Below are positions 32,924 to 44,955 of a stretch of 64,000 bases of DNA, one piece after another. The DNA comes from Nyssa sinensis (Eukaryota > Streptophyta > Magnoliopsida > Cornales > Nyssaceae). The DNA lies in NCBI GenBank assembly GCA_008638375.1, contig CM018050.1:28983723-29047722 (forward strand), in the 5' to 3' direction. Below the pieces are notes generated by a model. That model was not told where the DNA came from. It saw nothing but the letters and a program-made list of their open reading frames with translations, and searched no databases. The translations under genes were made by a program, and so were the position numbers. How positions within the stretch are numbered: position 1 is the first letter of the stretch; each line of letters opens with the position of its first letter.

Positions 32924-35789
32924 GCTTATAGTGAGAAACAGAAGGAACATTTGCCGCCGTACAACACTTATTTCATAAGTCTAAATGTAATCAAATAATA
33001 ATCTTTTTTTGTTTTTTGAATTACTTTGAGTGGCTTCATAGTATTTTTGATGGTTTGTATTTGAGATTTTTGTAAAGGCTTCTGCAAATCTAAGTAATCA
33101 AAATCACTAATGTTTTATATCAGTTTACTCTCTCTCTTCCTTTGGATGCTGTTGTTATTAACATTTATGCTTATTTCTCTTTAATCTGATCATCATGGCA
33201 GGCATCCACTAACACATGATTGTTGGATACAGAATCTATCCAGCTAAATATATGTAAAACATTAATCGCGCAACCATCTGTTCAGAATCATATTCTTTTG
33301 AGCACTAAAACTTTGAATGACCCTATCTAGGAAGAAAAACATTTTTTTTTTTATTGAAACGACGGCATATCACCTCTGTTGCAAACTTTCAACATATCAC
33401 ATAACTCAAATTACTTATACCCAGATGTCACTCTAATAAAATTAATCAAACGAAAAAGTCCAACTTAATTTTATAATTAAAAAAAAAAAAAAAAACTAAT
33501 CTCACATCTCTTAAAAAATAGTGAAACTTGAAATCTTCCAATTTACTTTTATGAACAGATGGTTCTATCTATAATTTTAATGCGTAGGTTACAATAGAAT
33601 AATCATCATATTGTGTCAACTCTTACTTTCAAAAGAAAATAAAAAAATATGAAAAATTCAATAATTAATAAAATTTATTATATTCATATAATTTTTCATT
33701 GGCTTGATTGGATCTCACTTAAAATAATAATATTCAGTTAAAATATAAATAAAAAAAAATTGAATTCCTCATCAATATTAGTTAAGTGTCTAATCACTCA
33801 ATGAATTAGAAAGGGTTTCAGATTTCACCTTGACAATATAAAAAAACAATTGTGAATTTTGTGTGTTTGACCAATGGCCACTCGGAGAGAATATTCGGAC
33901 TAGAGACAGAGTGCATCTCACTCATGAGGCGGCTTTCCAGGGATGAAGGAACCGAATATGCTTCTTCAGGAGATTAACTAATGTTATTCTCTCACTGGGG
34001 CGGCTTTTCAAGGATGAAGGAACGGAATATGCCTCTCACAAGGAGAAAAAGTTTTGTGGGATACTATTATTTAAATATTAATGCTAATCACATCAATTTG
34101 ATTTACTGAATTAATTTGTCAAATAATATTATTTATCATAATTTTTTAAAATTTAAATAAAAAATCAAAATATATTTATTAATTACAAAAAAAAAACATT
34201 TGACACATGGATAAACTAATCTAATAAATCAAATCGATATATTAAACATTTTTCTTATTTAAATTTAAATATTTATGTTAGATTTAGATAAGTTTTATGA
34301 AATATTTAATATCATTTTACTAAACTATTTTTACCCACATGGTTTTACTTTATCTGATGTAAATAGATATATTCATTCATATATTAAAAATGTATTTTAT
34401 ATTTGTGATTCCAATTTAATTTTTGAAGGATAAATAAATATTTGGTTGACTTTTAAAGTATGAAATGTCAACCAAACATATGTAAAATTATAAGGGATTG
34501 ATGTTTGTATAATTTATTGTAAATTCCTAAAAAAAAAAAAGTTAATATGTGAAAGGATTAATGTGATTACGATGTTTTCAGGTTTTTTTTGTTTTGTTTG
34601 CCTTATACTTTGTATGTGAAAGAATTCTCAAATCGAGGGTAAAAACTTTGAATCTACAAAGTATAATACAGTAATTTTCTCTAAGAGATTTAGAGTCGTA
34701 CATATAAAAATTAATAATTATGATTTTAAAGTAAATAGAAATTTTATCAAAAATAACAATTTTGAATTAAAATTAAACAAAGAGGATTATTTTTGGAAAT
34801 TTATAACTAAAACTAAAATTTTCTAAAATACTATATCAAAAGTACTTTTAATACTTAGTATAGTTTGAAAATTACATTTAAAGAAAAGGGTAATATTGCA
34901 AGTACCAAATTCAAAAATTAGTGACAAAATATTAACTAATATGTTTAAACTTTATCAATAATTTAATGCTTCGTCATTTTGGATTAATTCAAATTTTGGT
35001 TTAAATATTTAGAAGGGTAAATTATACCGACTTCTCTTAAGATTTCTGACAATTATACTGATTTTCTTTGAGATTTCTAAAATTACACTAGCATCCCCAA
35101 TTTTTACTAACAAATTACAAATATTCGTTTCTAATCATTTTTTATAAAATGACAAAATTGTCCTTTTCATATTTTTTTATTTCAAATTTGACAAAATTTT
35201 TCTAAATTTTATTTTATATGAAAAATAAATTTAAGGTAAATAATTTGTTTTTGGGTAATTATGGGTAAATAAGTTATTTTCATTTATATAAAAATAAATG
35301 TAAGATTTTAATCAATATTTATTTGAAAATGAAAATAAAATTGTCAAAAATGAAAAATGAAAAGATATATATATATATATATATATATGAAAGGAACAAT
35401 TTTTAACTGGATGAAATATTTATAATTTGTCAAATAAAGTAAAAAAGATCAGTATAATTTTTAAAATCTTACTAGAGATCAATATAATAGTAATTTTCAT
35501 TTACAACATTTGGACACCACTCTCTCACACAGCATAAACCCTTTCATCTCATATAAGAGGATAATGTCTAAAGGTGATAACACGAGGTGGTGTTATAGCA
35601 TTATTGTTTATATAAATTCCATTAAAACAAAATAAAAAAGAATAAGAAAAAAAAAAAAAGGAGAGAGGGGGTTTTCTATCTTGTGAGGGGTTTCGAGTCT
35701 GTGTCTCTTCATAATTGAGAACTCGAAAAAATCTAAATCCTAGTCCACAATCGATCAATGTGGAGGACAGCACTCAATTTAAAGCGCCA
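32924..35789. other. AT-rich intergenic DNA between small gene 2 and its pseudogene sibling
   Basis: No gene is supported. At 33912-33966 and 33992-34042 a segment is repeated (GGCGGCTTTYCARGGATGAAGGAAC-GAATATGC), spaced about 77 bp. Poly-A tracts lie at 33480-33496 and 35646-35660, and an AT microsatellite at 35366-35389. An AATAAT signal at about 32996 could serve polyadenylation of the gene upstream. Confidence 0.5.
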
Positions 35790-36040
35790 ATGGCAGACCT
35801 TCAATACTACTTTTTCCAATTTTTCCTACTGATTTCATTTACCCTCGTCCGCAGTCGGTGAATGTGGTGGGCAGCCTGAGAAAAGAGGGTGCACCACTGG
35901 TGATTCTGAGGAGCCCAGAACTGTGGTCACACTCGTTCATTGCGACAAGAATCTTTCTAAAGTTGATGTTTCCTCACCATTGGACTTATATTAGTCAACA
36001 AGCAAAAGCGATGGAGGTGGTGGCTGTATTCTTTGAATAG
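35790..36040 (+). pseudogene. third member of the small-protein family, frameshifted
   Basis: It begins ATGGCAGACCTTCAATACTAC, encoding MADLQYYFF, in the same CA-ATGG context with AATTTAAAGCGCCA before it (compare AATTTAGAGCTTCA before copy 1). Right after FF an 8-bp expansion (TTTTTCC-AA-TTTTTCC) shifts the frame. In the shifted frame the family block PTDF-YPRPQSVN continues, but further shifts follow. Near the end another frame reads DKNLSKVDVSSPL, echoing DKDLKVTLSASPAL of copy 2. It has therefore lost its coding ability through at least two small indels. It lies about 2.9 kb after copy 2, as a tandem duplicate would. Confidence 0.72.
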
Positions 36041-36429
36041 TTCTTTTTGGTGAGAGCTTGATGGGGGTTCAGATTTTGAGGCTTAAAAGTAAATTTTGAT
36101 AATTTTTTAAATTTATTTTGGATATTTTTTTAACTTAACCAAAATATGATTAAAATTTACATAAACATTATTATTTCTTCAGAAAATTTAAGAAATGTAT
36201 GGACATGAATGAGTGACAAACTCATGGATCTTATTTTGAGTTGTGTGTGGATTATTTTATTATTATGTGAATATGTATTTATTACATGTTAGACAATTTG
36301 TGTTACTACTTGTGTTTATTTATGAAAATACATAAAGTATTTTGAGAAAATAGTAAACTAATTTGAAAAACAAAAAAATTATTTTGAAACCAAAAGAGTA
36401 TAAAATTTTGAAACAAAACAAAAACTTAA
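36041..36429. other. AT-rich spacer, no gene seen
   Basis: Low-complexity A/T-rich sequence following the pseudogene. No motif or element end was identified. Confidence 0.5.
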
Positions 36430-37455
36430 AAATATAAAAGTAGTATTTTAACAATATAGGAATCTTGAAAGTGCAGAAACAGTATAAGAATACAGAAACT
36501 GTAGACTTACAAAATTGCAGAAATAGGAGATTATAGGGATCAAGGCTTGTGTTTAACACAATGTCCTTGAAGCAAATTCGTCCCTCGCGATGGTGCTTTA
36601 CGAGGCTGTACATTGCTTGCCAAGATACAATGATGAGAGCGTACTGAAGAATAAATACTCAAATTTTAGTACACAACGAATCAGAAACAATGGTTGAACT
36701 CTCTTAGACAGTGTGAACTAACGTACAAAATTGTATGAATTGAATCAACAAATGTAAGTGTGTAAGTGGTGTTTATATAAAGCATTTGTGTCTGTTTGGT
36801 ACAGACACGAAAGTTAATAGTCACAGTATTTCAACGAACAGCCGTAGGGAAAAAAACGATTCAGTCAAAATTCAAACCAAAAGTTTAATCACAAAACGAC
36901 ATAGTTTTGGATTTAAACTAAAACACAAACGCAATCACAAAACGACAACATTGGAATTAATTAATCTGGTAACTAAACGACAGCGTCTTGAAAAATTATT
37001 TAAATAAATTTTCCCACAAAGATATATACACAAGGGCCAAGGCCCAAACCCAAACCTAACTCGGTTCGGTACGGGGCGGGGCGGGGCACGCTTATGGTGA
37101 ACCAAGCATGTGCTAGGTCCTCCTCCTTCCACAGAACTTAGGTCACCCTTATGGCCCAAACTTTCTTTCAAGGTAATTGTATATATACTCTTTAAAAGCC
37201 TTGTACCCATCCTATATAAGACACAAACTTTTCACGAGTTTCAAACTTTTGTTACCATTTTCAAGTGGTGATGTTTGGAGGCAATTTCTCATTCACTCCT
37301 TAATGGTTTTAAGTAACCCAATACATAATCTTAATCCTCTTATGGAGAAGAACACATTTTTATATGAAACCACCAAAATTAATGTTTGGGACCCACTATA
37401 ATTTTAGTTCAAAGATAGCCAAAAAAATTATTCTCAAAACCCATTATATCTAACA
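36430..37455 (-). repeat. probable 3' LTR of a minus-strand LTR retroelement
   Basis: On the minus strand it begins TGTTAGATATAATGGG at 37455, directly after a purine tract (CATGTGGGGAT, 37456-37466 on +), which is the standard PPT-LTR junction. The left end is uncertain, about 36350-36500. Inside, at 36880-37000, three copies of a CAAAACGACA-like motif are spaced 30-45 bp apart (36894, 36937 and 36973). The internal region following the PPT is cut by the A2 LTR insertion at 37605. Confidence 0.5.
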
Positions 37456-37604
37456 ATCCCCACATGAATGAAATTAACTGAAAGTAATGTAAATGATATG
37501 CAGACACTAAGAGATAGTTCGGTTGGGAATTTCCTACATAGAGGAAGGTAGCTTGTGGTCTTAAACCTTCCATTGTGAAATGCTATCGGGGTTACTGGTT
37601 GATT

Positions 37605-40442
37605 TGTCATGCCCCGAATTTTCACAAATCTGAGGAGTGAGTGAAATGAAATAAGAAAAATAAATGAAAGACCATTAAGATGGATTTAGTTGATTTTGCA
37701 TTTATTCCCCCATGTTTCCCCAAGAGTTGAAATGAAAACTTACTATTAGACTTAACCAAAATGCTTTTCTAATGCCAATTAAATATCTCCCCAAATCGTT
37801 ATTCAAAATAGGTCTAAGTCATGTTTAAGAATAGTCTCCAAAATAGCCCCAAAAATATCTATAAACATGCCTTAGAATAATGGCCCAAATGGGCCCCAAT
37901 TGTCCTAAGTTATAGGCCAAGCATAAGTCAAAAATTCTACCTAAGGTAATCTAAGGAAGTGGCCAAACATGGCCCATGAGAGTGGCCAAACATGGCCCAA
38001 TAAGGTGCCCAAACATGGCCCCAAAGGATGCCCAAAAATGGTCCAAAAGGGTGGCCAAACATGGCCCAAGGATTGGCCAAACATGACTCAAAAAGGTGGC
38101 CAAAGATGGTGTCAAGGGGGTTGTTAGGCTAGGACAAGTCATGGGCTGCTACAGGCTGGTTCACTGTAGCTACTATTCATTACTGCAGTAAACCAGTAGC
38201 TAAAATGCTACAGTACCCAATTTTTCAACATTCGCCAAAAATATTAATTTTGATATTTTTATACCCATTTCAATTTATTTCATTACCAAACTTGGTGTGG
38301 GGCCCTATAACATATAAAATGACCATTTTACCCTTTTTCCCTTATTTTTCGACCTTAAGTAATTTTTGGACTAATTGGCCCCTATTTCCATTTCCTTACC
38401 TTTCTTTTTCTTCTTAAGTCATTTATTTCCCTACTTAGAAAAATATAGGCACGCTCTCCCGCTCCACTCAATCTAGTTGCCATATTTTAAAAATTTCTAC
38501 CATAATTTCCTTTGTTTTCTAAGCCTTTTTCCACCTAATATTCATAATACTTCATATGATTAAGGATTTATACATTCCATCCTCATTTGATGGCCACAAT
38601 TTGATAGAAATTAAACATGCATCATCTAAATATACAATCTATCATACATACACATGTATTTGAACTTAAATGTTACAAACTTCAAGCTCATTACAATTTT
38701 TTTTTTTAGGGCCTTACCCATTGTGTTCATAATATACAAGATTTTCACAATTCATTACATATTTCTTTGGGCTTATGCCCTCATACAACTCAAAAATCAT
38801 GCCTTAAGGCCAAATATCCTTCGTGGTCCATTTTTCATCCGCTCTTCAAGACTTCATCAAGTCTCAAGTACCGGGACCTCATCTGTAATATGATATCCCA
38901 CGAGGGGTCAGCTCAACTGTTGGTATGACATAATGCTAATGCAAGGAACAAGATTAAAGCGTGGCATGTGCTAAGTGTACATTTATGATATACATACCTT
39001 CCAATTCATCAATACAATGCAATGGCAATATGCGTGACACACACATGCAAACTCTATGCCACACCCATGTCTCATTTACGAATCGCTCCCGTTGGACCAC
39101 TGAGTACTAACACCTGTTCACGAATCGCTCCCATTGGATACTGGGCACCAATGCAATGGCCAATTTTGGATTTTTCATCACAGGATCTACACCCTCATAA
39201 TACATAGCACTAAGTGCTCAACCCACACTATGTTTTTAAAGAATCACTATATGTCAATATGCCTTGATTTTTCTCAATGCAATTCCAATGGAACATTTTA
39301 TCAAACACATAGAGCATGTTTTAAATAATGTGTTATACTTAAAGCAACGATAACCTTTGAACCATAAAACTTTGTCTATATGAACCTAGAATGTAATCCA
39401 ATCAATTTCACATATAAACATATTACATTTCACAACTTTACCAAATTCTTAAAGATTACAAAATACATAAAGTACCAACACTTTGAATAAATCATAACTT
39501 TCCAACTACAAGATTTTGTCTACATGAACATAAGCTAGAATACAATGAATTATACATATAATCATGGTTCATGTTTATCACTTTACCAAATTCCCAAATA
39601 ATAGAAAGAACACACAAGTACATAAACAACCAACTCTAGGTTTTCAAAGCAACTATATCCTAAGTGACTTTCTAACAGAAAATAAACATATAAATCATTC
39701 AATCAACTTATAAAACACTCCTAAACTTAATCATATTCCTTACTTAGCAAAATATCATACCTAAAAGGGTTTTTCTCAACCCTACGAAGTTGTGTCTGTT
39801 GTGAAGCCGAACCAATAGGTGAGAATGTAGCCCTTGATATGGGGAACAACTTTCTAGAAGGAAACCTTGTGAGAATCCTAGCCTAGAGATGTGTTTTGGT
39901 GGCTTGAAACTTGGAAAACCCTAGGTTTCTTTCTCCTTTCTCTCCATGAACGTGTAGCTGTTGTATTCTCATATCAAAGAATGAAATTATATCGCTAAGG
40001 GGTCCTATTTATAGTGAAGGGGTCAATGGGTAAAAAGACTCTTTTGCCCTTAATGAGTTCGGGACCCCATTACACTACAACCCATCCCAAAAGCCTCAAT
40101 TCGATATTTTGTTTTATCCAAAGTTATTAAAACTATGTTAAATGATATTTTTAAAAAAAATTTATTTTCGCTTGTGGCCGGATTTGGCTGGATCCACTCG
40201 GGCCACTTGGGATGCCCTTTGTGGTCCATTTTTGAAACTATTTCTGAACAGGCTCAAATTTTTACAGGAGGTGTATTTTAACATTCTAAGCATGTGTCTC
40301 TTCTATAACATACTCAAAATATGCATTTAAGTATGACTTATACCTAAATTATGCATGTGTAGTGCCCTACCAACAAATAGTGTATGAATAGTGTCCTACT
40401 AGCAAAAATAAAAAATTTACCCTATTTTTTCAGATATTTACA
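37605..40442 (-). mobile_element. solo LTR of the gypsy family, A subtype, copy A2
   Basis: It starts TGTCATGCCCCGAATTTT and ends CAGATATTTACA, 2838 bp. Flanks are TGATT (37600-37604) and TGATC (40443-40447), a target duplication with one change. The internal order matches A1: GGCCAAACATGG minisatellite (37960-38110), hairpin remnant (38154-38194), two units of the VNTR module (about 39060-39160), and the TTTTGCCCTTAATGAG phrase near 40045. It appears to interrupt the internal region of the element whose 3' LTR ends at 37455. Confidence 0.9.
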
Positions 40443-40849
40443 TGATCAGTGAACACGATGTCTTGAACTGTTCAACCATTTTTGTAAACCAACACAATAG
40501 TATTCACACATAATCTTTCCTCACATAGTTGGTTCTCATGATTTATTCATTTTGGTCCTGAACAATTCCTAGTTTCATGAGTGCTCCTAGAGAATTTAGC
40601 CTTTATCATTCTCATAGAACCGACCCAGTTCACACTCACATAGGTAATTTCTTATTAAGAGTATCCTGTTATACCCCACTTGTATTTAACAAGGTATAAG
40701 AATCATTAAAAGCTTAACTTATTATTTTCAACGCTATGGCATCACTATTCTTATCATAGGAATGGGTAGGAGATTTTATCTCTATAGTGATCTTAATAAG
40801 TTACACACAATTCGGTGCCTTGCTCTGTTGTGCGTGCTGTTGCTTTGCT
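40443..40849. other. retroelement internal remnant, no readable ORF
   Basis: The stretch resumes the DNA interrupted by A2. Part of it (about 40740-40800, CACTATTCTTATCATAGGAATGGGTAGG) resembles the gypsy internal region near 61420-61490. No protein motif is readable. Confidence 0.35.
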
Positions 40850-41386
40850 TGCTACGCAGCCGTTTTTTTGGCCATGTCATGGCACTTCATGATTTACCCT
40901 TCAAGGCCATTTAATTACGCACTTGGCCCTACTTTTTGGAACCCATTTTAGGCCACTTTTGGCCATTACATCAAGCCATGTTAGGAATTTTTTTTGGGAC
41001 ACTTTTTAGTCATATTTCAAAGCCATGTTTGGCTACTTCCTTAGACCAATTTTGGTAGACCTCTTGACCCATTCTTGGCCCATGCCTTAGGGTATTTTGG
41101 GGCTTATTTGGGCCATTATTCCTAAGTATATTTAAAGACAATTTGGGGCCATCTTAGAGGCTACACTTTCCTAGACTAGTTTTGGCCATTGGTTAAGGTG
41201 ATTTATGACTACCATTAGTAACCCATCTTGGGGTAAGCCTTGTGTCTAATTTTTCATTTTTATTTTAGGGAAAACTTGAGGAAATAAAAAGAAGAATTCA
41301 ACTAAATCTATTTAATTATCCTTTATTAATTTCTTTTTAATTTCATTTCACTCACTCCCCGAGTTGTGGAAATTCGGGGTGTGACA
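40850..41386 (+). mobile_element. truncated 3' end of an A-subtype LTR (A5)
   Basis: It ends CCGAGTTGTGGAAATTCGGGGTGTGACA at 41386, the family terminus in forward orientation. Upstream are CCATGTTTGGC and TTGGCCATT phrases, the reverse complement of the GGCCAAACATGG array, and TTTCATTTCACTCACTCCCC as in A1 and A2. The LTR start is missing, so this is a 5'-truncated fragment. The left edge is approximate. Confidence 0.7.
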
Positions 41387-43219
41387 TTACCTTTACTCCT
41401 TGCCCGAGCTCGGGTAGTCATGGTGGCTTAGGTCTTTTGGGTGATAACATTTTTCCCACTTCCCAGGACCTCTACAGATTTCGTCTTCTCAAGGGAGTCA
41501 CCTTCTCCAATCACTGCCTTCATTCTCTTTTATACTAAAACGGAGACCCGATGGTGACCCTATAAATTAAGGTCAAACTAAATAAATAATTTTTGTATAT
41601 CTCAACCACCTTGTGATTAGCATATTCTTACTTGAGTTTTTATAACATAAATATTCATTCACATTCCATACATATAATCTAACAAGGTTTCCATACATAT
41701 CAAAAGTGTATTCATCTTGTGATTACTATTTTTAAGTCAAAAGAATACTAGTCTCATTAAGGCTTTCGAACCTTCACATCAACATATAAAAACCATGGGG
41801 CCTTTTACATTCCCAAAAATAATGAAAGATCAAATAGAAGTTGTGAATTTAATTACATCCCAAAAAAATAAGCATAATAATCCCAAAAGAGATATCTTTC
41901 TAATCTACATCATCAAGGCGCTAACTCATTTCTGTTACCTGCATCTGATAGGGGTTAAAACAACAACCTCAGTAGAGAAACTAAATAAAGGAAAAAATAA
42001 ACGGTGACAAGTGTAGGCATGTGCCAAGTGTAGTGTCAAGCAAGTGTCACCACGCATTTCAACTCGATAACATTCATTGTGTAATCCAATGGAATAAAGA
42101 TATCAATACAATAATAATAATACAATTCAATTCTTACACAAGAACATAGCATGAAATGAGGCTCTTAGATTATCATCGCCTCATTTATCTCAACAATACT
42201 ACTTTCTACTTCCATTTCTTCTATAATCTTTCAAGACTGCCTAATGGCCCCCGGTTGAGCCTGAGTACTTTTTAGGCTACTAACCTGATGAAAACATACA
42301 ACCACCCGCACGAGGTTATGTTTCGTAACCAAAGGGAGACATAGCCCTATCACAAAAATCTCATGTAACTATCTATGACTTTCCATTTCTCAACTTGTAA
42401 TTTCTTCATTTATTTCTTCCCCTTTCTCAACCCTTCAACTATCTAGATTCTTATTCGTTCCTCACAAAGTATTTATTCAATCCTTCATTTAAATCAAGGG
42501 TATCTAAGGGAGTAATATCATTCACATCAAAGGGAAAGCGTCACTAATAATTTTACCAGTACAACATCATCACAATCATTTAAGCATTTTATCAAACACT
42601 TAGTAGACATGTCAACTTCCTACTAGTTCACGAATAACAAGTAAATAATTTTTGAACATTCAAGTAAAGAAATTTTAAGTCGAGACCATGTAGTGAGTAC
42701 ATATATCAACATTCTAAATAAGATATATCAAGGGTTAAATATTTAACATTTATCTATAATTTCATTTAGCAATTTTTATAATTTTTTTACACACTTTTCA
42801 TACAGAATGGTCCATAGAGATGTCATAATCTACATGTTTTCTCCCTAACATTCATCCCCTCACTTAGGTTAGAAACCCTTATCTAAAAAATAAGTGTTAA
42901 TTTGTGTGTAGAGAGAAAGATTTCAATTTCAAGTCTCAATCTTTACTCCCAAAACCTAAGAAAGGATTTACATCGTTTATTTCACTCAACCAATCTAGAT
43001 TTACAAAGAATTGTGAGAAATTTGTAAAGGAAATGAAAAGCCCCAAATTTTACCTTTTGTTCTTGAAGAAATCTTGAAATACTTACTTTTCAATTGATGA
43101 TATTCTTTCTTGTGGTATGATGTGTTGTTATGGCTTAGAAATTCATAAAAATCCCAAACCCTAATTTCACCCTTGGCTTGAGAGAGTTTGGAAAGAGAAG
43201 AAAAAATGAGATTTGTGCA
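41387..43219. other. repeat-derived DNA into which the young copia inserted
   Basis: No gene is supported. The order of phrases (CATCTGATAGGGG, then AGGCATGTGCCAAGTGTAG, then AATTTCACCCTTGG, then AGAGAGTTTGGAAAGAGAAG) loosely parallels the gypsy LTRs, so this may be another long LTR that continues after the copia element at 48247. It is too diverged for me to place ends. Confidence 0.35.
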
Positions 43220-43451
43220 TCTAGAATGAGATAGCTTATTGTGGAAATAATTCTCATTAATTGTAACATAGGTATATATCTGTATAAATAGATGTGCAAT
43301 AGAAAAATAGAAGGAAAGAACCAAAGAAGGAAAGAATAAAAGATGCTAACTTCTAAGGAAACTAAATATTCTAGGATATTTACACATTTACAGCCGAGAT
43401 CCTCTTAGAAAAATAGGAAAGTTGACTAAACAGTTTTGAAACTTTCCAACA
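43220..43451 (-). repeat. 3' LTR of copia-2
   Basis: 232 bp. On the element strand it begins TGTTGGAAAG at 43451, beside the PPT, and ends CATTCTAGA. It differs from the other LTR at about five bases plus TTATTGTGG versus TTTGTGG. Confidence 0.92.
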
Positions 43452-43463
43452 CTCCCCCTCAAG
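43452..43463 (-). other. polypurine tract of copia-2
   Basis: CTCCCCCTCAAG on +, CTTGAGGGGGAG on the element strand, immediately before the 3' LTR. A textbook plant copia PPT. Confidence 0.9.
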
Positions 43464-44124
43464 CTGGCTTGAAGATATCTTCCTTGGCCAGCTTGGTAAT
43501 GAAGTTTTCAAACTGTTTCTTCGGTAGTCCCTTTCTCAGTATGTCTGCTACTTGTTCAGTTGTCGAGATATAAGGCAAATAGATTACTCCCTCACCTATT
43601 TTCTCCTTGATAAAATGCTTGTCTACCTCCACATGTTTCGTTCTATCATGAAGAACTGGATTGTGAGCAATAGCTATTGCAGCTTTATTGTCACAATACA
43701 GTTTCATCGGTAGTGAATGAGTAACCTTTAATTCTTCCAGCAACCTTTTGATCCACAGTGATTCACAAATTCCATGAGCAGCAGCCCTAAATTCTGCCTC
43801 TGCACTACTCCTTGCCACCACATTTTGTTTCTTGCTACGCCATGTTACTAGGTTTCCTCCAACAAAAGTGCAATAACCAGAGGTTGATCTTCTATCAGTG
43901 ATACTTTCAACCCAATTTGCATCAGTGTATACTTCAATCTGTAAATTCCCATGTCCTCCAAATAATAGACCTTTACCTGGAGTCCCTTTTAGGTACCTTA
44001 GAATCCTGTACACAGCATCAAAATGCTCAGGTCTTGGTGAGTGCATAAATTGACTTACCACGCTTGTTGCAAAGGCTATGTCAGGGCGTGTATGAGATAG
44101 GTAAAAAAGTTTCCCTACCAATCT
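43459..44124 (-). pseudogene. copia-2 RNase H domain
   Basis: An open frame of about 220 aa covers the connection and RNase H. Signatures in order are LSHTRPDIAFA, HFDAVYRILRYLKGTPG, the first acidic motif VYTDANW, RRSTSGYC, SSAEAEFRA, the YCDNKAAI motif, DRTKHVEVDKHF, and a C-terminal tail near LRKGLPKKQFE. The Asp of YTDANW, the Glu of AEAEF and the Asp of YCDN, the expected catalytic acids, are all present. RNase H degrades the RNA strand of the RNA-DNA hybrid. It is in frame with RT but cut off from it by a TAA at 44125-44127, so on its own it would not be translated. Confidence 0.9.
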
Positions 44125-44955
44125 TTAGTATTGGTCTCTGTTGATCACCTCTTCAGCCTTAGCTGGTTGGAGTTTTATGTTCAGCTCTATAGGTGTTTCT
44201 ACAGCTTTACACCCTAGCAGACCTGTTTCTCCAAGTAAATCAAGCACATACTTGAGCTGGGAAACAAAAATACCTTTCTTTGACCTTGCAAATTCCATAC
44301 CAAGAAAATACTTCAAGTTGTCTAAGTCTTTGATCTCAAATTCCTAAGCAAGGATCTTCTTTAACCTCTCTAGCTCATTGCTATCATCAACTATCAGAAT
44401 TATATCATCAACATAGACAATAAGGATAGCCATTTTACCTTCACTCATGTGTCTATAGAACATAGTATGATCAGCTTGACCTTGGCTGTAGCCGTGACTC
44501 TTTATTACCTTCCCAAAGCATTCAAACCAAGCTTTGGGAGATTGTTTGAGTCCATACAATGATTTCCTCAATCTGCATACCTTGCCTTTGCCACCTTTCC
44601 CTTCAAATCCTAGTGGTAGATCCATAAAGACTTCCTCCTCTAAGTCTCCATTTAAGAAGGCATTCTTCACATCTAGTTGATATAAGGGCTAGTTAGAGTG
44701 AGTTGCTAGAGCGAGTAACATACGAATTGAGTTCATCTTGGCTACAGGAGCAAAGTTTTCCTAGTAGTCAATTCCATATGTTTGAGTGAACCCCTTCGCC
44801 ACAAGTCTTGCTTTGTACCTTTCTATACTCCCATCAGCCTTGAATTTTACTGTAAATACCCATTTACAGCCAACAGTCTTCTTCCCCTCCGGAAGGTCAC
44901 CAATTTCCCAAGTGCCACTAGCAATTAGTGCATCCATCTCTTCTTGAACAGCCAA
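44125..44955 (-). pseudogene. copia-2 reverse transcriptase with in-frame stops
   Basis: The whole RT domain lies in a single frame that continues into RNase H. It runs from EMDALIASGTWE, through KARLVAKGFTQ, FAPVAKMNSIR, QLDVKNAFLNG, RLRKSLYGLKQSPKAW and the catalytic YVDD box (44404-44415), to KYFLGMEFARS. Four stop codons interrupt it, at 44761-44763, 44689-44691, 44344-44346 and 44125-44127, with no frameshift among them. RT would make element cDNA inside virus-like particles. The damage is purely point mutations, in keeping with the young LTRs. Confidence 0.92.

Noticed and set aside
36786..37007. 73-aa basic open frame on +
   Set aside because: It overlaps the CAAAACGACA repeats of a probable LTR. 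Basic composition follows from A-rich DNA.
37951..38142. Repetitive Trp/His/Phe-rich frames on - (also 13616-13927, 49136-49351)
   Set aside because: Translation of the GGCCAAACATGG minisatellite. No start context or selection is visible.
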